Assembly: GCF_021222645.1 (NCBI RefSeq)
Contig: NZ_CP089520.1
Location: 124,001-188,000 of the forward strand
Direction: 5' to 3'
Source: Candidatus Nanosynbacter sp. HMT-352
Lineage (GTDB): Bacteria > Patescibacteriota > Saccharimonadia > Saccharimonadales > Saccharimonadaceae
DNA: 64,000 bases
Part shown: positions 15,032-24,864 of the stretch, piece by piece
Position numbering within the stretch: position 1 is the stretch's first letter
How the letters are laid out: each line of letters starts with the position of its first letter
Translations under genes and position numbers: made by a program
The notes under the pieces: model-generated
What the model saw: only the letters and a program-made list of their open reading frames with translations
What the model was told of the DNA's origin: nothing
The model's database searches: none

Positions 15032-17662
15032 ATGGCAATTACACAACAAAAAGCGCTGAGTAAGATTTTTGGCGATCCACAGAAGAAGATTTTGAAACGA
15101 TTGCGTAAGCAAGTTGACGTTATTAATGGTCTGAATGATAAGTACGAAAAAATGTCAGATAAGGAACTTCGGGCGCAGACTGATGAGCTGAAAAAGCGTT
15201 TGTCGAAGAAGAATGTGACGCTTGATACGATTTTGCCAGATGCGTTTGCTGTAGCAAGGGAAGCTGCTAAGCGTGTGATTGGTGAGCGTCCGTATGATGT
15301 GCAGTTGATTGGCGGTATGGTTCTTCATGAGGGCAACGTTGCCGAGATGAAAACTGGTGAAGGTAAGACTCTTGTGGCGACATTGCCGACTTACTTGAAT
15401 GCTCTGGAGGGCAAGGGTGTTCATGTGGTGACGGTTAACGACTATTTGGCTCAGCGCGACGCCGGTTGGATGGGTCAAGTGTATGATTTCTTAGGTTTGA
15501 CTACTGGTGTGATTATCAATGAGGCGTCATTTGTTTATGATAAAGATTATGACAATGAGCATCACGACGATCCTCGAATGCGAAAGCTTCGTCCGGTTTC
15601 ACGTAAAGAGGCTTATGCTGCGGACATTACGTACGGCACGAATAACGAGTTTGGTTTTGACTATTTGCGCGACAATATGGTTAACGATGTTGATTTGCTC
15701 AGGCAGCGTGAATTGAACTTCGCAATCGTTGACGAGGTTGACTCAATTTTGATCGACGAAGCTCGTACGCCACTTATTATCTCTGCTCCAGCGGCTGAAA
15801 ATCCTGACAATTATTACACGTTTGCTAAAATCGCTGCGAAGTTGGTTCCGGAAGATTACGTTTTGGATGAGAAGCGCCGAAGTGTTGCTTTGACTGATGA
15901 AGGCGTTGAAAAAGTTCAGAAATTGTTGGGAATAAAAAATTTGTACACCCCAGATCACGTACGTAGCGTTTATCACATGGACCAAGCGTTAAGGGCGCAG
16001 ACATTATTCAAGCGCGATAAGGATTATGTTGTAACTAACGATGGCGAAGTGATTATTGTTGACGAGCATACTGGTCGTCTGATGCAGGGTCGCCGCTACA
16101 ATGAAGGTTTGCATCAGGCCATTGAGGCAAAAGAAGGTGTTCCTGTGCTGGAAGAGAGTATGACCTTGGCGACAATTTCCTTCCAGAATTACTTCCGTTT
16201 GTACAATAAATTGAGCGGTATGACTGGTACGGCGTTCACTGAAGCTGAAGAGTTTCAACAAATTTATTCACTTGATGTTATCCAAATTCCACCGAACAAA
16301 CCAGTTATTCGCGAGGATAAGGAAGATCTGATTTTCAAGACTGAAAAGGCTAAACTGAAAGCTGTCGCTGAGGCGATTAAGGATTACCACAAGCAAGGTC
16401 GTCCTGTTTTGGTTGGCTCTGGCTCTATTGAAAAGAACGAGCAAATTGCTAAATATTTGGAAAAAGAAGGCATTAAGTTTGAGATTCTGAACGCCAAGAA
16501 CAATGAGCGTGAGGCTGCGATTGTTGCGAAAGCCGGTGAAAAAGGCGCGATTACTTTGGCTACGAATATTGCTGGTCGTGGTACTGACATTAAGCTTGGC
16601 GAGGGTGTTAAGGAGCTTGGTGGCTTGGTTGTTATCGGTTCAGAGCGACACGAATCACGCCGAATTGACAATCAGTTGCGCGGTCGTGGCGGACGCCAGG
16701 GTGATCCAGGCGAGACTCAGTTCTACGTTTCGACCGAAGATGATTTGATGCGAATTTTCCAGGGCGAGCGAATTGCGTCATTGATGGACAGATTGGGTGT
16801 TGATGACGATACACCAATCAGAACTCGCGCTGTATCGAAAACATTGGAAGCGGCACAGAAGCGAGTTGAAGGCTACAATTTTGATACGCGCAAAAATGTT
16901 GTTCAATACGACAATGTAATTAATCGTCATCGCCGCGTCGTTTATGTTATGCGACGTAGAATTTTGGAAGGCGACAATATTAAGCCAGAAATTGAGCGAT
17001 TATTGCGAGCTAAAGTTCACGAATTGACAACTCTTCCATCAAAGAATAATCCAAAGTTTGTCGAGGATTTCTCAGTTATTTTCCCAGTTGATAAGGAAAA
17101 AATTGAAAAGGTTGGCAAGGAAAAGAAAGATCATTTGCGCTATGAGAAGGCGTTGAAGTTGGTTGAGGAAGCCTATGCAGAGAAAGAGTCTGAAATTGGT
17201 GCTGATGATTTGCGTGGAGTTGAGCGCGAAGTCTATATGGCTGTTCTAGATACTCTGTGGATGCAGCATTTGGAGAATATGCAGCATCTGCGTGAAGGTA
17301 TTCACTGGCGTAGTGTTGGGCAACGAGATCCTTTAGTGGAATATCGATCAGAATCTCAGAAATTGTTTGAAAGTTTGCAGGCTAATCTTCGCGATGAAGT
17401 CTTGACGACAATATTTAATATTCATAAAGCCGATGCGGTGGTTCGTCAATCTCAAGATGATGAATATGATACTGAGCTAACTAGGTTGGCTGAAAATGCC
17501 GTTGAGCGTGGCGTAAATGAAATTGGTTCGGGTGAAGAAAATCGTGACGATGATTTTTCTGTGAAAAAGGGTAAGACTAGTGCGGAATCAAATCGCGCGA
17601 AAAATCAAGCTCGAAAGAAGAAGAAGGCTCAGCGACAGAATCGTAAGAAAAATCGTAAATAA
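15032..17662 (+). CDS. secA: Preprotein translocase ATPase SecA
   Basis: Drives protein export through SecYEG. I take ATG 15032 (MAITQQKALSKIFGDPQKK), giving 876 aa; the frame is open back to TTG 14996 and ATG 15002, but SecA proteins normally begin near this point and GAGGGAG/AAGG lie just upstream. Walker A MKTGEGKTLVA, DEAD-like motif VDEVDSILIDEARTPL, the preprotein cross-linking region and the GRGGRQGDPGE motif VI are all present. The C-terminal zinc finger that binds SecB in proteobacteria is absent and replaced by a Lys/Arg-rich tail. Next gene follows after 15 bases. Confidence 0.95.
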   Translation: MAITQQKALSKIFGDPQKKILKRLRKQVDVINGLNDKYEKMSDKELRAQTDELKKRLSKKNVTLDTILPDAFAVAREAAKRVIGERPYDVQLIGGMVLHEGNVAEMKTGEGKTLVATLPTYLNALEGKGVHVVTVNDYLAQRDAGWMGQVYDFLGLTTGVIINEASFVYDKDYDNEHHDDPRMRKLRPVSRKEAYAADITYGTNNEFGFDYLRDNMVNDVDLLRQRELNFAIVDEVDSILIDEARTPLIISAPAAENPDNYYTFAKIAAKLVPEDYVLDEKRRSVALTDEGVEKVQKLLGIKNLYTPDHVRSVYHMDQALRAQTLFKRDKDYVVTNDGEVIIVDEHTGRLMQGRRYNEGLHQAIEAKEGVPVLEESMTLATISFQNYFRLYNKLSGMTGTAFTEAEEFQQIYSLDVIQIPPNKPVIREDKEDLIFKTEKAKLKAVAEAIKDYHKQGRPVLVGSGSIEKNEQIAKYLEKEGIKFEILNAKNNEREAAIVAKAGEKGAITLATNIAGRGTDIKLGEGVKELGGLVVIGSERHESRRIDNQLRGRGGRQGDPGETQFYVSTEDDLMRIFQGERIASLMDRLGVDDDTPIRTRAVSKTLEAAQKRVEGYNFDTRKNVVQYDNVINRHRRVVYVMRRRILEGDNIKPEIERLLRAKVHELTTLPSKNNPKFVEDFSVIFPVDKEKIEKVGKEKKDHLRYEKALKLVEEAYAEKESEIGADDLRGVEREVYMAVLDTLWMQHLENMQHLREGIHWRSVGQRDPLVEYRSESQKLFESLQANLRDEVLTTIFNIHKADAVVRQSQDDEYDTELTRLAENAVERGVNEIGSGEENRDDDFSVKKGKTSAESNRAKNQARKKKKAQRQNRKKNRK

Positions 17663-17677
17663 TCAGAGAATCAGGCA

Positions 17678-18955
17678 ATGAAACATACGGTTGAGGAAAT
17701 TAGGCTGAAGAATGGTGCACGCGGCTTATTGATTGACGTTCCAGACGCTACAGTAATGAGTTTTCAGGTGCAATTTAGGGCTGGTAATCGCTACGTCCTG
17801 AACAAAGATATTTACGAAACGGCTCATATTATGGAGCATATGGCGTTTGGTGCGAACGAAAAGTTCCGTTCGGAGCATAATTATGAGCAGGAATTTACCA
17901 AGAATGGCGCTTATCACAATGCTTACACTTCTGACTATTCAATGGTTTATGAAGCTATTTGTGCGGATTTTGAATGGGATAGGATTTTGGAGCTTCAGAG
18001 GCTGGCTATTACAACGCCACGATTCAACGCCGATGAGCTTGAGGCAGAAAAGGGTAATGTTCGCTCTGAATTAACTGGTTATCTCAATAATCACAACCGC
18101 GTGATGTGGCCACGCATTCAGCAGGCGCTGGGTGAAGATATTTTGACGTATAATCAGCGCTTAAAAACAATTGCTAATATTGAACTAAAGGATATTAAAA
18201 ATCATCACAAGCGAACGCATACCTTGAAGAATATGCGGTTTGTGGTAGCTGGAAAAATGGCTGGACGAAAAGCGGCTATTAAAGAACATCTTGAGGGTTG
18301 GCAATTAGAGGCTGGCGAACGATTTGTCATTCCGCGCGATGAACCACGCAGGGCTAATCCGGTTTTAGTTAGACGAAAAGAGGCGACGAATTTGACATTT
18401 GGCTGGTCGATGATGATTCCACGTGAACTAAGCGATGAAGAAGTTACTGCCATGAATGCATTGAATCATATTTTAACTGGCACGATGAGCTCAAGGATTT
18501 TTGGTTCGGCTCGTAAAAAAGGCTTGGCGTATAGTATTTTTAGCGATACATCGATTGGTTTTTATGATTCGGCTTGGGATTTTGGCGGACAAGTAAATGT
18601 CGAAACCGCAGAAAAGCTCTTTGATATTATCGTGAGAGAGTTGAAGAAGGTTTTGGCTGGATCTATTTCTGAAGAAGATTTGGAGAGTGTGAAGTCGTAT
18701 TCGTTGGGTCGTTATCAAATGGGTGCTCAAACTGTTGGGCAAGTAAGCAATTTCTACATAGGACGATATTTTGCTGATGATTTTGTGAGAGATTATGCCG
18801 CTGTTCCAGATTCTATTTTGGCGGTAACTCCTGATCAGTTGATTGAAACGGCTCGTCAATTTTTTGCATCTAACACATGGACGTTGGCAGCAGTTACTTC
18901 GGAAGAAAAAGAGCTATTAACAAAGCTGTACGATAAGCTCGACAAGCTATTCTAG
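17678..18955 (+). CDS. M16-family zinc peptidase
   Basis: A 425-aa pitrilysin-type protein. The inverted zinc motif HxxEH is intact (HIMEH, residues about 51-55) and the third ligand is probably the Glu in NVRSELTG (about residue 130). The C-terminal half carries the second, non-catalytic M16 domain, with the R/Y-containing segment near ARKKGLAYSIFSDTS. Cytoplasmic; no signal peptide. It lies 15 bases after secA, so may be in the secA operon. Family roles include peptide degradation and processing; the substrate is unknown. Confidence 0.88.
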   Translation: MKHTVEEIRLKNGARGLLIDVPDATVMSFQVQFRAGNRYVLNKDIYETAHIMEHMAFGANEKFRSEHNYEQEFTKNGAYHNAYTSDYSMVYEAICADFEWDRILELQRLAITTPRFNADELEAEKGNVRSELTGYLNNHNRVMWPRIQQALGEDILTYNQRLKTIANIELKDIKNHHKRTHTLKNMRFVVAGKMAGRKAAIKEHLEGWQLEAGERFVIPRDEPRRANPVLVRRKEATNLTFGWSMMIPRELSDEEVTAMNALNHILTGTMSSRIFGSARKKGLAYSIFSDTSIGFYDSAWDFGGQVNVETAEKLFDIIVRELKKVLAGSISEEDLESVKSYSLGRYQMGAQTVGQVSNFYIGRYFADDFVRDYAAVPDSILAVTPDQLIETARQFFASNTWTLAAVTSEEKELLTKLYDKLDKLF

Positions 18956-18979
18956 GGTGTAATCGTAAATTGCCCGTGA

Positions 18980-18985
18980 TATAAT
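18980..18985 (+). promoter_or_regulatory. Extended -10 of murD (leaderless)
   Basis: TGA-TATAAT ends 6 bases before the murD ATG. Confidence 0.75.
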
Positions 18986-18991
18986 CAGGTT

Positions 18992-20236
18992 ATGAAAATT
19001 GTCATTGCTGGTTTTGGTGTTGAAGGTCAATCTAATTTGCGTTATTTTCGAGAGAAGTTTCCGGAAGCTGATTTTTTAGTGGCGGACGAGCGTGAAAAAG
19101 TAGATAATTTGTCGGAAAATGTGGCTTATCAGACGGGATTTTCGGGGCTGGAGGATGCAGATTTAATCATTAGATCTCCGAGTCTTCCGCCAAAAAAGAT
19201 AAATACTAGCGGTCAAATTTGGTCATCTACTAATGAATTTTTTGCCAATTGCCCAGCGACTATAATTGGCGTGACTGGCACAAAAGGCAAGGGGACGACG
19301 TGTAGTTTTATCTCGTCGATTTTGCGCGCGGCAGGTAAAACCGTTCATTTGGTGGGAAATATCGGCGTGCCAGCTTTAGATATTTTGCCAAAAATTGAGA
19401 AAAATGACATTGTTGTTTATGAATTGTCCAGTTTTCAATTGTGGGATTTGCAGAAATCTCCGCACGTTGCCGTGGTGCTGATGATTGAACCTGACCACTT
19501 GAATATCCACGCTGATTTTAATGATTATTTGGCGGCAAAAGCGAATATTACTAAGTCTCAAACCGCTGACGATTATGTTGTCTATAATTCTCAAAATGAG
19601 TTTAGTTCGTCGATTGCAGATACGAGTTCGGCACAAAAAAAGGAATATCCATTTATTCTTTCGGACGATATAACTTCTGCGATTCGCTTGCCGGGGAAAC
19701 ATAATATTGACAATGCGTGCGCGGCGATAGCGGCGGTGAAATCGATTTTGCCGAACGTGTTGGATGATGAGATAAAGAAGGGGCTTAGCGAGTTTACGGG
19801 GCTACCACATCGATTGAAGTTTGTTGCTGAAAAATACGGCGTGAAATATTACGATGATAGCATTTCAACTACGCCAGGTAGCGCGATTGCGGCATTAAAA
19901 GCTTTTGCGGAGCCGAAGATTTTAATTTTGGGTGGCTCGGATAAAGGTGCCGACTATTCAGAATTGGCACAAGAAATTGCCAGACAAAACGTACGACTGA
20001 TAATTATCAATGGCGCTAACTCTGATGAAATTAGGGAAGTCTTAAGGGAAGAAAAAATTGATTGCGAAATTATCCAGTTGAATATGGCAGAAATGAAAGA
20101 GGTTGCTAAATTAGCTAAAAATAAAGCGCAATTTGGCGACGTGGTAATTCTTAGCCCGGCGGCCGCCAGTTTTGATATGTTTAAGAGTTATTCTGATCGT
20201 GGCGAGCAATTTGTTGCCGCCGTAGAAGAGCTTTAA
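18992..20236 (+). CDS. murD: UDP-N-acetylmuramoyl-L-alanine--D-glutamate ligase
   Basis: Adds D-Glu to UDP-MurNAc-L-Ala in peptidoglycan synthesis. The 414-aa protein has an N-terminal Rossmann-like domain ([14 protein letters not shown]), the ATP P-loop [11 protein letters not shown] near residue 92, the Mur ligase middle domain (ELSSFQL, then PDHLNIH) and the C-terminal domain starting near GLPHRLKFV and [10 protein letters not shown]. It lies away from the dcw cluster at 43-51 kb, where other mur genes sit. Its 3' end overlaps that of hpt, on the other strand, by 4 bases. Confidence 0.93.
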   Translation: MKIVIAGFGVEGQSNLRYFREKFPEADFLVADEREKVDNLSENVAYQTGFSGLEDADLIIRSPSLPPKKINTSGQIWSSTNEFFANCPATIIGVTGTKGKGTTCSFISSILRAAGKTVHLVGNIGVPALDILPKIEKNDIVVYELSSFQLWDLQKSPHVAVVLMIEPDHLNIHADFNDYLAAKANITKSQTADDYVVYNSQNEFSSSIADTSSAQKKEYPFILSDDITSAIRLPGKHNIDNACAAIAAVKSILPNVLDDEIKKGLSEFTGLPHRLKFVAEKYGVKYYDDSISTTPGSAIAALKAFAEPKILILGGSDKGADYSELAQEIARQNVRLIIINGANSDEIREVLREEKIDCEIIQLNMAEMKEVAKLAKNKAQFGDVVILSPAAASFDMFKSYSDRGEQFVAAVEEL

Positions 20237-20772
20237 TCTTGATAGACTTCTGGTTTTAGGATGCCGATGTATGGCAAGTTGCGATATTGCTGGCGAAAAT
20301 CCAGACCATAGCCAACGACGAATTCATTCGGCGTATCGATACCAACATAATCGGCTTTTGCGTCAACTTCGCGCCGCGCTGGTTTATCTAATAGCGAGCA
20401 TATTTTTGCCGACGCAGCATTTTTTGCGGCAAATAATTCTCTTAGCGCCTGGGCGGTTCGACCACTGTCAATTATGTCCTCAACTATCAACACATGCCTA
20501 TCAGTCACGTCGGTATCCAAATCTTTGATGATTTTTACAGATCCAGAAGATTTTGTGTCGTCACCGTAGCTGGAAACCGCCATGAAGTCAATTTCCATAT
20601 AGCAATCCATCGCTTGTATCAAGTCGATCATAAACGGCGCTGCGCCGCGTAAAATACCCACGACAACAGGATTTTTATCGTGATAATCCTCGGTCAATTT
20701 TTTCCCAAGTTTTTGAACTGCCGTTTTTATTTCTTCGTTTGTAAATAGAATTTTCTCAATATCTTTATCCAT
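20233..20772 (-). CDS. hpt: Hypoxanthine/purine phosphoribosyltransferase
   Basis: Salvages hypoxanthine and guanine using PRPP. The 179-aa protein has the PRPP-binding signature [13 protein letters not shown] near residue 100, the upstream [13 protein letters not shown] loop and the late FVVGYGLDF motif that binds the purine. In a genome type that lacks purine synthesis, salvage is expected to be essential. Its ATG follows TGT-TAAAAT by 6 bases on the minus strand, so it is leaderless. Confidence 0.93.
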   Translation of the reverse strand: MDKDIEKILFTNEEIKTAVQKLGKKLTEDYHDKNPVVVGILRGAAPFMIDLIQAMDCYMEIDFMAVSSYGDDTKSSGSVKIIKDLDTDVTDRHVLIVEDIIDSGRTAQALRELFAAKNAASAKICSLLDKPARREVDAKADYVGIDTPNEFVVGYGLDFRQQYRNLPYIGILKPEVYQD

Positions 20773-20778
20773 CTTTTT

Positions 20779-20784
20779 ATTTTA
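20779..20784 (-). promoter_or_regulatory. Extended -10 of hpt (leaderless)
   Basis: Minus strand TGT-TAAAAT, 6 bases before the hpt ATG, divergent from the prfB promoter 27 bases away. Confidence 0.65.
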
Positions 20785-20810
20785 ACAGAGAATTGAGAGC
20801 TGAAAAATGG

Positions 20811-20816
20811 TACAAT
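20811..20816 (+). promoter_or_regulatory. Extended -10 of prfB (leaderless)
   Basis: TGG-TACAAT ends 7 bases before the prfB ATG. Confidence 0.65.
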
Positions 20817-20823
20817 AAAATAT

Positions 20824-21915
20824 ATGCAACCGCTAAAAAAGAAAATTGGTGAATTAGAAAAAGAAATTGAACAGGCTAAAAAAGCGCTTAAGTTTTCTGA
20901 GTTGGAGCAGAAATTGGCGGAGCTGGACGATCAATTGAACCAGCCGGAAATTTGGAATAATCCTGATTACGCCCAAGAATTAACGAAACAAGCCGCCAGT
21001 CTTCGTCAGACCGTCGAGCCTTGGCGGACTTTGACGGTGCAGGTTGGTGATATGGTGGAGCTGATGGAGCTTGGCGATGACGATTTATTGCCGGAATTCC
21101 AGGCACAAGTTGCGGCGATTGAAAAGAGTTTTGATAGGCATAAAACCGATTTGTTATTCTCTGGCGAATATGACAATCGCTCGGCAATTATGCGCATTTC
21201 CGCTGGCGTGGGCGGGCTGGATGCGCAGGATTTTGCGGCGATGTTGGAGCGAATGTATTTGCGCTGGGCGGAAAAGTCTGGAATGAAGGTTGATACGCTG
21301 GAACGCTCGACAAATGATGACGCTGGAATTAAAACGGTCGTTTTGGAGATTTCTGGATCTTTTGCTTATGGAAAATTGCGGTCGGAAAATGGCGTGCATC
21401 GTTTGGTGCGATTAAGTCCGTTTAATGCGGACAATTTGCGGCAGACTAGTTTTGCGCTTGTCGAGGTTTTGCCAAAAATTGACGCGCCCGATGAAATATC
21501 AATTGATCCGAGTGATTTAAGAATTGACGTCTATCGTTCGGGCGGCAAGGGCGGTCAAGGTGTAAATACGACGGATTCGGCGGTTCGAGTGACGCATGAG
21601 CCGACGGGAATTACGGTGGCTATTCAGAATGAGCGCTCGCAAATTCAGAATAAAGAAACGGCGTTGAAGATTCTTCGGTCAAAATTGTTAGCGATGAAAT
21701 TAGAGCAACACGCCGAAACTTTGTCTGACCTTAGGGCTGGCGAATCGGCAAATTGGGGTAGTCAAATTAGAAATTACGTCTTGCATCCATATACTCTAGT
21801 TAAAGATACGCGCACAAAGCATGAAAACCGCAACACTCAAGGCATTTTAGATGGCGATATTGACGAATTTATCACGGCGTATTTAGAACAAAATGCTAAT
21901 TCTAAAAATATTTAG
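20824..21915 (+). CDS. prfB: Peptide chain release factor 2
   Basis: Terminates translation at UAA and UGA. The 363-aa protein has the helical N-terminal domain, the codon-recognition loop with SPF (RLVRLSPFNADNLRQTSF), which marks RF2 rather than RF1, and the catalytic GGQ in GGKGGQGVNTTDSAVR. There is no programmed +1 frameshift of the E. coli kind; the frame is continuous from a leaderless ATG. RF2 fits with TGA stops seen in this window (for example at the ends of the genes at 7760, 33294, 36476 and 50574). Confidence 0.94.
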   Translation: MQPLKKKIGELEKEIEQAKKALKFSELEQKLAELDDQLNQPEIWNNPDYAQELTKQAASLRQTVEPWRTLTVQVGDMVELMELGDDDLLPEFQAQVAAIEKSFDRHKTDLLFSGEYDNRSAIMRISAGVGGLDAQDFAAMLERMYLRWAEKSGMKVDTLERSTNDDAGIKTVVLEISGSFAYGKLRSENGVHRLVRLSPFNADNLRQTSFALVEVLPKIDAPDEISIDPSDLRIDVYRSGGKGGQGVNTTDSAVRVTHEPTGITVAIQNERSQIQNKETALKILRSKLLAMKLEQHAETLSDLRAGESANWGSQIRNYVLHPYTLVKDTRTKHENRNTQGILDGDIDEFITAYLEQNANSKNI

Positions 21916-21922
21916 CTTATGG

Positions 21923-21928
21923 TATAAT
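21923..21928 (+). promoter_or_regulatory. Extended -10 of ftsEX (leaderless)
   Basis: TGG-TATAAT ends 7 bases before the ftsE ATG. Confidence 0.75.
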
Positions 21929-21935
21929 ACTATTA

Positions 21936-22619
21936 ATGATTCTGTTAGATAGGGTAACGAAGAACTACGGTAAAAGTAACAAGCCGGCACTGAACCGAGC
22001 AAGCATTCATGTTGGCGCTGGTGAGTTTGTGATTATTGTTGGTACGTCGGGTGCTGGCAAATCGACTCTTTTGAAGCTTTTGACCAGGGAAGAAAAGCCG
22101 AGCTCTGGAAAAATTGTGGTTGGCGGAATTGATTATGACAATTTGAAGGACAAGCATATTCCGCTGTTGCGTCGTAAAATTGGCGTGGTTTTTCAGGATT
22201 TTAAGTTGCTTCCGAATCGAACGGTGTTTGAAAATGTGGCGTTTGCGTTGGAAATTGCTGGAATGACAAATCGGGAAATTAAGGCAACTGTACCGAAGGT
22301 GATCGAACTGGTTGGTCTTAAGGGGAAGGAAAAGCATTTTCCTCATCAGCTTTCTGGCGGCGAGCGTCAGCGTGTAGCAATTGCGCGGGCGGTGGTACGT
22401 CAGCCGAAGATCCTGATTGCAGATGAGCCGACTGGAAACTTGGACCCGAAGCACAGTTGGGACATTGTTCGCTTGCTAGAAAAAATTAACAAGTATGGTA
22501 CGACGGTTATTTTGACGACTCACAACGTGGAGATTGTTAATAAATTGAAGCGGCGCGTTATTACAATTGATCATGGTAAAATCACCTCTGATCAGGCGAG
22601 GGGGAGTTATAAGCAGTAA
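21936..22619 (+). CDS. ftsE: Cell division ATP-binding protein FtsE
   Basis: The 227-aa ABC ATPase of the FtsEX complex, which couples ATP hydrolysis in the cytoplasm to activation of a peptidoglycan hydrolase outside. Walker A GTSGAGKST near residue 36, signature LSGGERQRVAIARA near 140 and Walker B ILIADEPTGNLDP are intact. FtsE-like features include PNRTVFENVAFALE. Leaderless start. Its stop overlaps the ftsX start (TAATG). Confidence 0.93.
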   Translation: MILLDRVTKNYGKSNKPALNRASIHVGAGEFVIIVGTSGAGKSTLLKLLTREEKPSSGKIVVGGIDYDNLKDKHIPLLRRKIGVVFQDFKLLPNRTVFENVAFALEIAGMTNREIKATVPKVIELVGLKGKEKHFPHQLSGGERQRVAIARAVVRQPKILIADEPTGNLDPKHSWDIVRLLEKINKYGTTVILTTHNVEIVNKLKRRVITIDHGKITSDQARGSYKQ

Positions 22620-23605
22620 TGAAATCATCTAATAAGTCAAACAAAAGCAAAGAAACTATCCGTATACGTCAGCGTCGACGAGGTTGGTTGACGTTTGTCA
22701 GAATGTGCCGATATGGTATCAATAACTTTAGCCGTAATGCCTGGCTGACAATTGCTGCAACTGCAGTGATGAGTGTTACGCTGATTATCGTGTTTGTGAC
22801 ATTATCAGCGCGTCAAGTTCTAGTTGACACCGTCTCGAATGTCTCTAAGCATGCCGATATGTCAATTTACTTGAAGGGCGACACGCCAGAAAAAACGATT
22901 AAAACGATTAAATCTCGAATTGAAAAATTAGATAATGTCGATAGTGTTAAGTATATTTCCGCGGAAGAAGCGCGTGAAAAGCAAGCTGAACAATATAAGG
23001 ACAATCCAGACACGCTTGAGGCGATTCGCGAGTCTAGTAATGAGATGTCGGCGACGCTTCGTGTTTCTGTGAAAGAACTGAATAATCAGCAATCCTTAAA
23101 TAATTTTGTTAAAACCGATGATCTGTACAAAAAATATAAAGACCCTCGTAGGGAGCCGTCATTCTCAGGTGAGCGCCAGCAAGCTATTAAAACGGTTGGT
23201 AATTGGGTGAGATTGGCGAGTATCGGTGGTTCGATTGCTACGGTTGTTTTCGTGGTAATTTCTTCGCTTGTGGTCTTTAATACTATTCGCATGGCAATTT
23301 TTAACCGCAAGGACGAGATTGAGATGATGAAGTTGATTGGCGCGGAACGCAGCTTCATCAGAGGTCCGTTTATCGTTGAGGCCATAATGTATGGATTTAT
23401 CGCGGCAATCATTGCGACAATAGCCGGGTATAGCTTGCTGTTTTTTGCCCATGATCCGATGGTAAAATATGGCATTCCCATTGATAATCTTTTGAGTCAT
23501 CTGATGGTTTATGGGGTGCTAGTTTTCTTGGGCATGATCTTAGTCGGCGCATCAATTGGCGTGGCGTCATCTTGGGTGGCAACTCGTAAGTATCTAAAGC
23601 TGTAA
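22619..23605 (+). CDS. ftsX: Cell division permease FtsX
   Basis: A 328-aa membrane protein with a basic cytoplasmic start, one helix (about 40-63), an extracytoplasmic loop of ~130 residues, and three C-terminal helices (about 200-230, 250-280, 295-320). NRKDEIEMMKLIGAERSFIRGPF is the FtsX coupling region. The external loop is where FtsX contacts its hydrolase partner in Gram-positives; the coiled-coil CHAP protein encoded next is the obvious partner. Confidence 0.93.
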   Translation: MKSSNKSNKSKETIRIRQRRRGWLTFVRMCRYGINNFSRNAWLTIAATAVMSVTLIIVFVTLSARQVLVDTVSNVSKHADMSIYLKGDTPEKTIKTIKSRIEKLDNVDSVKYISAEEAREKQAEQYKDNPDTLEAIRESSNEMSATLRVSVKELNNQQSLNNFVKTDDLYKKYKDPRREPSFSGERQQAIKTVGNWVRLASIGGSIATVVFVVISSLVVFNTIRMAIFNRKDEIEMMKLIGAERSFIRGPFIVEAIMYGFIAAIIATIAGYSLLFFAHDPMVKYGIPIDNLLSHLMVYGVLVFLGMILVGASIGVASSWVATRKYLKL

Positions 23606-23625
23606 AATAAAGCTGTAAAAAGTCC

Positions 23626-23655
23626 TTGACATACTGATTATGCTTATGCTAACAT
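23626..23655 (+). promoter_or_regulatory. Promoter of the CHAP hydrolase gene (leaderless)
   Basis: TTGACA at 23626-23631, 18-base spacer, TAACAT at 23650-23655, 6 bases before the ATG at 23662. Confidence 0.8.
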
Positions 23656-23661
23656 AGACGT

Positions 23662-24801
23662 ATGAAACTACGGTCCACCACACCAGTTTCGGCATCATTG
23701 GTCAGCAGAGCGTCTCTGGTGGCGATGTCTGCATTGCTCGCTGGATCGGGCATTTTTGGCTTGGCATCACACGTATTGGCTCGCGATTATAATGCTGAAA
23801 TTCAGACAAAACAACAAGAAGCAGATAATTATAATGCCGAGGCTTCGCGCTTGGGTGAGATGGCTGATAGTTTGCAAGCGGAACTTGATAAGATAAACGG
23901 ACAGATATCAGCTATTCAGGCGCAGATTTCTGATAGTCAAAAGAAGATTAATAATCTTAATGAACAAATAAAGAAGAATGAAGCGTCTATTAAGCAGAAT
24001 CGTAAAGCGATGGGCCGTATCTTAGCAGACTTGTATGTCGACGATCAGATTTCGCCGCTAGAGATGCTTGCTAGTTCGAAAAATATCAGCGACTATATCG
24101 ATAAGCAAGAGCAGCGCAGTTCTTTGAAGACGTCATTGAACGATAAGATTAAAGAAATTAAGGCTTTGCAGAAAAAGCTAGAAGAGAATAAGAAGTCTGT
24201 TGAGAATACGCTTCGCGACCAAGAATTGCAGCGCAATGCAATGGCGGCTAAGCAGTCTGAAAAAGCAAAATTGATTGCTGATACGAAGAATGACCAAAAT
24301 AACTACGCGGCATTGGCTCAGAAGCGTAATTCTGAGGTGGCTAAGTTGCGAGAAGAGCAGGCTGCAGCTAACCGACGAGCCCTTGGTGGTAGTAATGTCT
24401 CCATTCCGGGTGGCGTACCTGGTGGTGGTGGTTATCCTGGCGTTTGGGCAAGTGCTCCACTTGATGCTTATGTTGACCCATGGGGATTGTATACGCGTGA
24501 GTGCGTGAGTTATGTAGCTTGGAAAATTCACAGCACTGGACGATATGTTCCGCATTTTGGTGGTGCGGGTAATGCAAACCAATGGCCATCTACTGCAGCG
24601 CGTCACGGTATTTCTAGCGGATCGACTCCAAAGGTTGGTTCGGCGGCTGTAATGAATATTGGATATTACGGACACGTTATGTACGTTGAGTCTGTTAATG
24701 GTGACGGAACTATTACTGTTAGTGATTACAACTTTGCCTGGGATGGTTTATATAGGCATTACACACGCTCAGCTTCAGGATTGACATACGTTTACTTCTA
24801 A
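23662..24801 (+). CDS. Coiled-coil CHAP peptidoglycan hydrolase (PcsB/CwlO-like)
   Basis: A 379-aa secreted protein. A signal peptide spans about 1-41 (SLVAMSALLAGSGIFGLAS, then ASHVLA). Residues about 42-245 are a long antiparallel coiled coil rich in Lys, Gln and Asn, like the FtsX-binding region of PcsB and CwlO. After a Gly/Pro linker (about 250-263) comes a CHAP domain (about 270-379) with the catalytic Cys in YTRECVSYVAWKI and His in GYYGHVMYVE, followed by an acidic Asn/Asp region. Immediately downstream of ftsEX, it is most likely the hydrolase that FtsEX activates to split the septum. Confidence 0.88.
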   Translation: MKLRSTTPVSASLVSRASLVAMSALLAGSGIFGLASHVLARDYNAEIQTKQQEADNYNAEASRLGEMADSLQAELDKINGQISAIQAQISDSQKKINNLNEQIKKNEASIKQNRKAMGRILADLYVDDQISPLEMLASSKNISDYIDKQEQRSSLKTSLNDKIKEIKALQKKLEENKKSVENTLRDQELQRNAMAAKQSEKAKLIADTKNDQNNYAALAQKRNSEVAKLREEQAAANRRALGGSNVSIPGGVPGGGGYPGVWASAPLDAYVDPWGLYTRECVSYVAWKIHSTGRYVPHFGGAGNANQWPSTAARHGISSGSTPKVGSAAVMNIGYYGHVMYVESVNGDGTITVSDYNFAWDGLYRHYTRSASGLTYVYF

Positions 24802-24818
24802 TTAGCATAAAGTGATAC

Positions 24819-24852
24819 ACAAAAACGCTCGTGTTAAACGGGCGTTTTGTAG
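24819..24852 (+). terminator. Terminator of the CHAP gene, abutting the ctpA promoter
   Basis: An ~13-bp stem (ACAAAAACGCTCGT with ACGGGCGTTTTGT, one bulged A) and a GTTAA loop. The -10 of ctpA begins 2 bases after the stem. Confidence 0.75.
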
Positions 24853-24858
24853 TATAAT
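24853..24858 (+). promoter_or_regulatory. -10 of ctpA (leaderless)
   Basis: TATAAT ends 6 bases before the ctpA ATG; any -35 must lie inside the preceding terminator. Confidence 0.7.
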
Positions 24859-24864
24859 AAGTAT

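Noticed and set aside
20824-20920. Programmed frameshift in prfB
   Set aside because: The frame is continuous from the start codon; no in-frame TGA near codon 26.
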